From Loktanella sp. (lineage in GTDB: Bacteria > Pseudomonadota > Alphaproteobacteria > Rhodobacterales > Rhodobacteraceae), in the NCBI GenBank assembly GCA_003551805.1, contig PUNR01000238.1, positions 1 through 17,880 on the forward strand: 17,880 nucleotides of DNA, read 5' to 3'. This document shows, piece after piece, positions 13,706 to 17,880 of this stretch. The position numbers were made by a program, and so were the translations under genes. The notes under the pieces are model-generated. The model was not told where the DNA came from, did not search any database, and saw only the letters and a list, made by a program, of their open reading frames with translations. Within the stretch, counting starts at the first letter, position 1; the number at the start of each line of letters is the position of its first letter.

Positions 13706-15277
13706 ATGGTTGCAAAGTTTGAACTGACCGATAATTCGGTTGTCGTCATCATCGGGACAGGTGCCGGTGGCGGCACCTTGGCCAATGAGCTGGCGCAAAA
13801 GGGCGTCAAGGTCGTGGCACTAGAGGCCGGTGGCCGCTATCTGCCGCAGGATTATGTCAACGACGAATGGGAAAGTTTCGGCCAGCTGGCCTGGCTTGAT
13901 AAGCGTACCACCAGCGGTGACTGGCGCGTTGCACGCGATTTCAGCGGCTTGCCGTCGTGGATCGTCAAGGCCGTTGGCGGCAGCACGACCCATTGGGCAG
14001 GGGCGAGCCTGCGGTTTCAGGACCACGAATGGAAGGCCCTGACCACCTATGGCCGCGTTGACGGCGCCAACCTGCTCGACTGGCCGATTGACGGGGCGGA
14101 AATGGCGCCTTGGTATGATCTGGCTGAAGAAAAGATGGGTGTGACCCTGACCGGTGGCCGACCCGGATTGCCGGGCAACAACAACTATAAGGTGCTGGAA
14201 AAAGGTGCGCTGGAACTGGGCTATAAAGAGGTAAGCACCGGTCGTATGGCAATCCAGTCTACCGATGACGGGCCACGCATGGCCTGCCAGCAGACGGGCT
14301 TTTGTTTCCAAGGGTGCAAGTGGGGGGCCAAATGGTCAACCGCCTATACTGAAATCCCCGAAGGCGAAGCCACCGGCAATCTGGAGGTCCGCGAACGCGC
14401 CCATGTCGCGCGCATCCTGCATGACGACGACGGCAAGGTGACGGGTGTTGTCTATTTCGATGCTGATGGCAATGAACAGACGCAACTGGCGCGCATCGTC
14501 TGCGTGGCGGGCAATACGATCGAAAGCCCGCGTTTGCTGCTGAATTCCGCGACCGAGATGTTCCCCGATGGTCTGGCCAATTCATCCGGTCAGGTGGGCC
14601 GCAATTACATGCGCCATGTCACCGGATCGGTTTACGGTGTCTTTGACAAGCCGGTAAAGATGTGGCGCGGGACGACCATGGCAGGCATCGTTCAGGACGA
14701 AGCGCGCCATGACCCGTCACGCGGCTTTGTCGCGGGCTATGAGTTGGAGACGCTGGCGCTGGGTCTGCCGTTTATGGCGGCCTTCCTTGATCCGGGCGGT
14801 TGGGGGCGTGAATTTACAACCGCGCTCGACAGTTACGAAAACATGGCCGGAATGTGGATTGTGGGTGAGGATATGCCACAAGAAACCAACCGGATCACTG
14901 TCAACCGCGACCAGCCAGACCAGTTTGGCCTGCCATCACCGAATGTGCATTTCAGCGATCACCCCAATGATATTGCGATGCGCAATCATGCCTACAAGCA
15001 AGGTATGGAGATCTACAAGGCGGTGGGGGCGACACGGGTATTCCCGACGCCGCCTTATCCGTCGACGCATAACCTTGGCACCAACCGGATGTCTGAAAAT
15101 CCGCGTGACGGTGTGGTGAACAAATGGGGACAGACGCATGACATCCCCAATCTGTTCGTGTCCGATGGCAGCCAGTTCACTACGGGGGCGGCGGAAAACC
15201 CGACGCTGACCATTGTGGCGCTGGCGATCCGGCAGGCCGACCATATCGCCAGCGAAATGGCCGCAGGCAATCTGTAA
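13706..15277 (+). CDS. GMC-family FAD dehydrogenase, gluconate/sugar dehydrogenase large-subunit type
   Basis: 523 residues. The FAD-binding Rossmann motif GTGAGGGTLANELA (17-30) with acidic Glu40 opens the chain; GGSTTHWAGA (91-100) is the GMC middle signature; the C-terminal GMC domain carries His455 (STHNLGTNRM) and Asn498 (ENPTLT), the expected catalytic pair. Cys194, Cys200 and Cys204 cluster where the catalytic subunits of bacterial FAD-glucose dehydrogenases carry cysteines that bind a 3Fe-4S cluster, so an Fe-S centre is possible. With the Tat-signalled small subunit upstream it should be a periplasmic oxidase of a sugar, sugar acid or polyol. The multihaem cytochrome c subunit that usually accompanies such enzymes is absent; a terminator follows at once. 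The electron acceptor and substrate are unknown. Confidence 0.88.
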   Translation: MVAKFELTDNSVVVIIGTGAGGGTLANELAQKGVKVVALEAGGRYLPQDYVNDEWESFGQLAWLDKRTTSGDWRVARDFSGLPSWIVKAVGGSTTHWAGASLRFQDHEWKALTTYGRVDGANLLDWPIDGAEMAPWYDLAEEKMGVTLTGGRPGLPGNNNYKVLEKGALELGYKEVSTGRMAIQSTDDGPRMACQQTGFCFQGCKWGAKWSTAYTEIPEGEATGNLEVRERAHVARILHDDDGKVTGVVYFDADGNEQTQLARIVCVAGNTIESPRLLLNSATEMFPDGLANSSGQVGRNYMRHVTGSVYGVFDKPVKMWRGTTMAGIVQDEARHDPSRGFVAGYELETLALGLPFMAAFLDPGGWGREFTTALDSYENMAGMWIVGEDMPQETNRITVNRDQPDQFGLPSPNVHFSDHPNDIAMRNHAYKQGMEIYKAVGATRVFPTPPYPSTHNLGTNRMSENPRDGVVNKWGQTHDIPNLFVSDGSQFTTGAAENPTLTIVALAIRQADHIASEMAAGNL

Positions 15278-15284
15278 GAACGTC

Positions 15285-15312
15285 AAAGGGCGGTCAGCCG
15301 CGACCGCCCTTT
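15285..15312 (+). terminator. Strong intrinsic terminator after the GMC gene
   Basis: AAAGGGCGGTC (15285-15295), a 6-nt loop, and GACCGCCCTTT (15302-15312): a perfect 11-bp GC-rich stem starting 8 nt after the GMC stop codon and ending in TTTGTTAT. It closes the gloA/dehydrogenase transcription unit and separates it from the opg operon. Confidence 0.88.
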
Positions 15313-15602
15313 GTTATCGCTGTGACCTGTCAGGGTCCGTGCACGTGTGACAGAATGGGTATCGGCGTGCGATTTCCCCTATCGCCCATCACACCAGATT
15401 TTCATGTAATGGCGTAAAAACAGGCAAAACCTGCCTGAACCACGCTAACAGCTAGCGGAACGCCGCGCAGATCCAGCCGTTAAATCATGTGACCTTGCGC
15501 TTTGCTGCAGTGCCGCATTATGTGCAGGTTTGACAGCTAAGGCCGCAGAATCGCTACGGTCTTGGGCGCAAGCCTGAAAATTGAGCCGCTTTAAGGAACG
15601 AC
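15313..15602. other. Noncoding region upstream of the opg operon
   Basis: About 290 bp with no credible gene. It holds several perfect small inverted repeats: CTGTCA (15327-15332) with TGACAG (15348-15353); CAGGCA (15421-15426) with TGCCTG (15432-15437); CGCTA (15443-15447) with TAGCG (15453-15457). A TTGACA at 15530-15535 with TACGGT at 15555-15560 (19-nt spacing) is a weak promoter candidate. AAGGAA at 15593-15598 is the opgG ribosome site. Osmotic control of the glucan genes probably acts here, but no known regulator site was recognised. Confidence 0.5.
15421..15437. repeat. Inverted repeat in the opg leader region
   Basis: CAGGCA-AAACC-TGCCTG, perfect 6-bp arms and 5-nt loop, preceded by an A-run. 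On the minus strand the A-run becomes a T-run, so it could also end leftward transcription; no leftward gene is nearby, so an operator or RNA hairpin upstream of opgG is as likely. Confidence 0.45.
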
Positions 15603-17192
15603 ATGACGTTTTCGACACGACTAAACCGGCGCAACCTGTTGAAGGGTAGCGCCGCCACCGCGGCGATGATGGTCGCTGGTTTTGCCACGGCACAAGACGA
15701 TGCCGCAGCGCAAACCGAGCCCTTTTCCTTTGAAATTCTGACACAGATGGCGCAAAGCCGCGCCGCAGAACCCTATGCCGAAGCTGCAAAGCTTGACGGA
15801 TTTCTGGGCGCACTTGATTACGACGATTACCGCCTGATCCGGTTCAAGACCGATCGTGCGCGCTGGGCTGATGAAGATGCGCCGTTCCATGTGCATGCTT
15901 TCCACACCGGCTGGCTGTTTGGTGAACCGGTCAAATTGTTCGATGTTGCACGCGACGCTGACAGCGCGACCGCAACCCCGATGATCTTTTCCACCGACGA
16001 TTTTGAATATCTCAACGATTTGGCCGACCGTGTGCCTGCCGATGCCGAACTTCCTGGCGTTGCCGGTTTCCGGCTGAATGCACGGCTGAACCATCCGAAC
16101 CGGTTCGATGAACTGGTGTCGTTTCTGGGTGCCAGCTACTTTCGCGCGCTGGGCCGCGACAGCCGCTACGGGATCAGCGCCCGCGGCCTTGCCCTGAACA
16201 CCGCAGGCCCCGTTCCCGAAGAATTTCCGCGTTTCACGCATTTCTATCTTGAACGCGATCAACATGGCGCAGCCGAAGTGACCGTCTATGCGCTGCTTGA
16301 CAGTCCCAGTGTGACCGGCGCTTACCGCTTTATCATTCGACCCGGCGACACCACTGAAATGGACGTGACCACACGGCTGTTTTTCCGCGCTGATGTTGCG
16401 GAAATGGGGATTGCACCGCTGACGTCGATGTTCCTTTACAATGGCGTCAACCGTGCGGGCTTTGATGATTATCGCCCCCGCGTCCACGACAGCGACGGTC
16501 TGCGCATCGTCCAGCGCGGTGGTGATGTCATTTGGCGCCCTTTGAATAACCCGTCGCGGCTGGCCGGATCGTATTTTGCCGAAAACGGGCCTGTCAGCTT
16601 TGGCCTGCATCAGCGCGAACGCGATTTCGCCAAGTATCAGGACCCGGAAGCGCATTATGAAAAGCGCCCGTCGCTCGAGGTTGTGCCGACAGGTAACTGG
16701 GGCGCGGGCCATATCCGCCTTGTCGAAATTCCGACCGAACTAGAGGTGAATGATAACATCGTCGCCTATTTCATCCCCGAAGGTGACGTTAAAGCAGGCG
16801 ATAGCCGCGAATTTTCCTATCAGTTGCGCTGGGGCGATCTGCCCGAAAGCGCCACAGCCGAACTTGCCCATGTGGTCGAGACGCGGGCAGGTGCAGGTGG
16901 TGTGTCCGGCGTCGTGAATGCCGACAACAAACGCAAATTCGTGATTGATTTCAAAGGCGGTTTTCTATCCCGCCTGACGGATCAGAACGATGTTGCGCCA
17001 ATCGTGAATGTGTCCGGTGGTGAACTGGTCAATGCCACGCTTGAACCGGTTGATGGTGGTGCTATCTGGCGGATGGTGCTGGATGTGACAGCAGGCGACG
17101 GTGGTCTGGTGGAACTATCTGCGCATGTCGCGGGTTATGGGCAAAAGCTTAGCGAAACATGGCTATACCAGTGGATCAGAACCGATGCGTGA
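15603..17192 (+). CDS. opgG: Periplasmic glucan biosynthesis protein OpgG/OpgD (MdoG family), Tat-exported
   Basis: 529 residues, within the family's usual 500-550. It opens with a twin-arginine signal (RLNRRNLLKG at 6-15, hydrophobic stretch, ATA-QDD cleavage near 30). The body matches MdoG-family periplasmic proteins throughout, for example FHTGWLFGEPVKLFDV, ASYFRALGRDSRYGISARGLALNT, and TSMFLYNGVNR in the N-terminal beta-sandwich domain, and an Ig-like C-terminal domain ending in ETWLYQW. OpgG is needed to make osmoregulated periplasmic glucans; E. coli OpgD and OpgG have been described as beta-1,2-glucanases. The Tat signal is like E. coli OpgD, while E. coli OpgG uses Sec; the opgH context favours the name opgG. 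The ORF after it overlaps by 8 bp. AAGGAA precedes the ATG. Confidence 0.9.
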   Translation: MTFSTRLNRRNLLKGSAATAAMMVAGFATAQDDAAAQTEPFSFEILTQMAQSRAAEPYAEAAKLDGFLGALDYDDYRLIRFKTDRARWADEDAPFHVHAFHTGWLFGEPVKLFDVARDADSATATPMIFSTDDFEYLNDLADRVPADAELPGVAGFRLNARLNHPNRFDELVSFLGASYFRALGRDSRYGISARGLALNTAGPVPEEFPRFTHFYLERDQHGAAEVTVYALLDSPSVTGAYRFIIRPGDTTEMDVTTRLFFRADVAEMGIAPLTSMFLYNGVNRAGFDDYRPRVHDSDGLRIVQRGGDVIWRPLNNPSRLAGSYFAENGPVSFGLHQRERDFAKYQDPEAHYEKRPSLEVVPTGNWGAGHIRLVEIPTELEVNDNIVAYFIPEGDVKAGDSREFSYQLRWGDLPESATAELAHVVETRAGAGGVSGVVNADNKRKFVIDFKGGFLSRLTDQNDVAPIVNVSGGELVNATLEPVDGGAIWRMVLDVTAGDGGLVELSAHVAGYGQKLSETWLYQWIRTDA

Positions 17193-17364
17193 AAACTTGG
17201 ACCTAGAAGACCGCGACATCGAAAGTATGGTCGCGCAGATTGGTGCCCCACCGGCGGCACCAATGTCCGTCGTACGCCAGTTGCTTGAACGTCAGAAAGA
17301 CACCGCCCAACTAGGCCTGTTGCCGCGACTTCTTGGGGCGTTTTCGCCCAAGGCGGGTCAGTAA
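17185..17364 (+). CDS. opgI: Small protein between opgG and opgH (OpgI-like)
   Basis: 59 residues, beginning MRENLDLEDRDIESMVAQIG and ending in LLPRLLGAFSPKAGQ; no signal peptide or membrane helix. It starts inside opgG (8-bp overlap) and ends 3 nt before opgH, so it is translated as part of that operon. Rhodobacter sphaeroides has an opgGIH operon with a small opgI in this place, which is why I give the symbol; I could not align the two. Its Glu/Asp-rich N-terminus and amphipathic C-terminus suggest a small cytoplasmic partner of the OpgH glucosyltransferase. A longer frame opening at 17101 overlaps opgG further and is less likely. Confidence 0.62.
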   Translation: MRENLDLEDRDIESMVAQIGAPPAAPMSVVRQLLERQKDTAQLGLLPRLLGAFSPKAGQ

Positions 17365-17367
17365 GCC

Positions 17368-17880
17368 ATGACCGCCGCATCGCGGGTGGATCGCAGGGTC
17401 AGGACGAACCGTTCTGTGGCTTTGACGGCCAGCATCCTTGCCGCTTTTGCTGCCTTTGCGTTGTTCTTGAAAGTTGGCGCATCGGACGGCATCGACAAAA
17501 TCGACATTCTGCGCAGCGTTTTCATGCTGATCGCGACCTTCTGGCTGGCATGGGGCGCGATGCAGGCGCTGCTCGGGCTGACCACACAGGCGCGCGCGCC
17601 AAAAATTGATCGTACCCGGCCACTTACATCGCGTATCGCGGTCCTTGTCCCGGTATTCGAAGAAGACCCGATCACCACATTTTCCCGTATCGCCGCGATG
17701 GATATGTCGCTTGCCGCGACGGGGCATGGGGACAATTTCGATTTTGCCATTCTGTCAGACACCCGCGACGAAATTGTCGCTGCGCGCGAACGTCTTTGGT
17801 ATCTGCGTTTGTTGCGTGATCGCGACGGGCAGGGGCGGATTTTCTACCGGCGGCGGGCGGTCAACACCGGTAAGAAAGCC
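17368..17880 (+). CDS. opgH: Glucan biosynthesis glucosyltransferase OpgH, 5' part only
   Basis: The first 171 codons; the frame is open to the end of the window. Two membrane helices (about 16-37 and 48-71) precede a GT2-type glycosyltransferase domain. Its start is visible: SRIAVLVPVFEEDP (88-101), AILSDTRDE (127-135, first acidic nucleotide-sugar-binding motif) and FYRRRAVNTGKKA (159-171), which matches the RRR...KaGN segment of OpgH. OpgH uses UDP-glucose to build the beta-1,2-glucan backbone at the inner membrane and passes it to the periplasm, where OpgG acts. The catalytic QxxRW motif and remaining helices lie beyond the window. The N-terminus is much shorter than in E. coli OpgH, as in other alphaproteobacteria. 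It follows the small ORF by 3 nt. Confidence 0.9.
   Translation, partial: MTAASRVDRRVRTNRSVALTASILAAFAAFALFLKVGASDGIDKIDILRSVFMLIATFWLAWGAMQALLGLTTQARAPKIDRTRPLTSRIAVLVPVFEEDPITTFSRIAAMDMSLAATGHGDNFDFAILSDTRDEIVAARERLWYLRLLRDRDGQGRIFYRRRAVNTGKKA

Noticed and set aside
15621..16712. 363-codon frame opposite opgG
   Set aside because: Long only because it mirrors GC-rich coding sequence; the plus-strand frame has full family motifs and a Tat signal.

Overview
The window looks like chromosomal DNA of a marine alphaproteobacterium of the Rhodobacteraceae (roseobacter group). The clues are a GC-rich, tightly packed coding style, the alphaproteobacterial ribbon-helix-helix family, an opgG-small ORF-opgH order as described for Rhodobacter sphaeroides, and the end of an ectoine-degradation type deacetylase. 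I could not run a search, so this is a judgement from protein character. I see no tRNA, rRNA, CRISPR array, insertion sequence or phage gene.

Layout. 1-416: 3' end of a DoeB-like deacetylase (+). 658-2615 (-): an ECF sigma factor and its RskA-type membrane anti-sigma factor, overlapping by 4 bp, followed by a secreted fasciclin (FAS1) protein. Divergent from the sigma gene is a CIA30-domain protein (2732-3202, +). 3199-5638 (-): a crotonase-fold protein and an AMP-forming acyl-CoA ligase, 4 nt apart. 5848-10008 (+): an RND efflux pair (periplasmic adaptor and inner-membrane permease). 10009-12104 (-): a four-helix coiled-coil membrane protein overlapping a membrane-anchored ClpP-like serine protease. 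12314-13110 (+): a small ribbon-helix-helix protein and a glyoxalase I. 13169-15277 (+): a Tat-exported small subunit and a GMC flavoprotein dehydrogenase, closed by a strong hairpin terminator. 15603-17880 (+): the start of an osmoregulated periplasmic glucan operon (opgG, a small ORF, opgH running off the end).

How the genes work together. Most of the window is cell-envelope business: an envelope-stress type sigma/anti-sigma switch with a secreted FAS1 protein as probable target, an efflux pump, a periplasmic protease with a membrane partner, a periplasmic sugar or polyol oxidase, and periplasmic glucan synthesis. The acyl-CoA ligase/crotonase pair and the glyoxalase are cytoplasmic metabolism.

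The parts most worth a second look are the uncharacterised coiled-coil membrane protein/ClpP-like protease pair (10009-12104), the crotonase that lacks both usual catalytic glutamates and has a TTG start under a possible Shine-Dalgarno-masking hairpin (4838-5672), and the sigma/anti-sigma/FAS1 arrangement that parallels mycobacterial SigK-RskA-MPT70/83.
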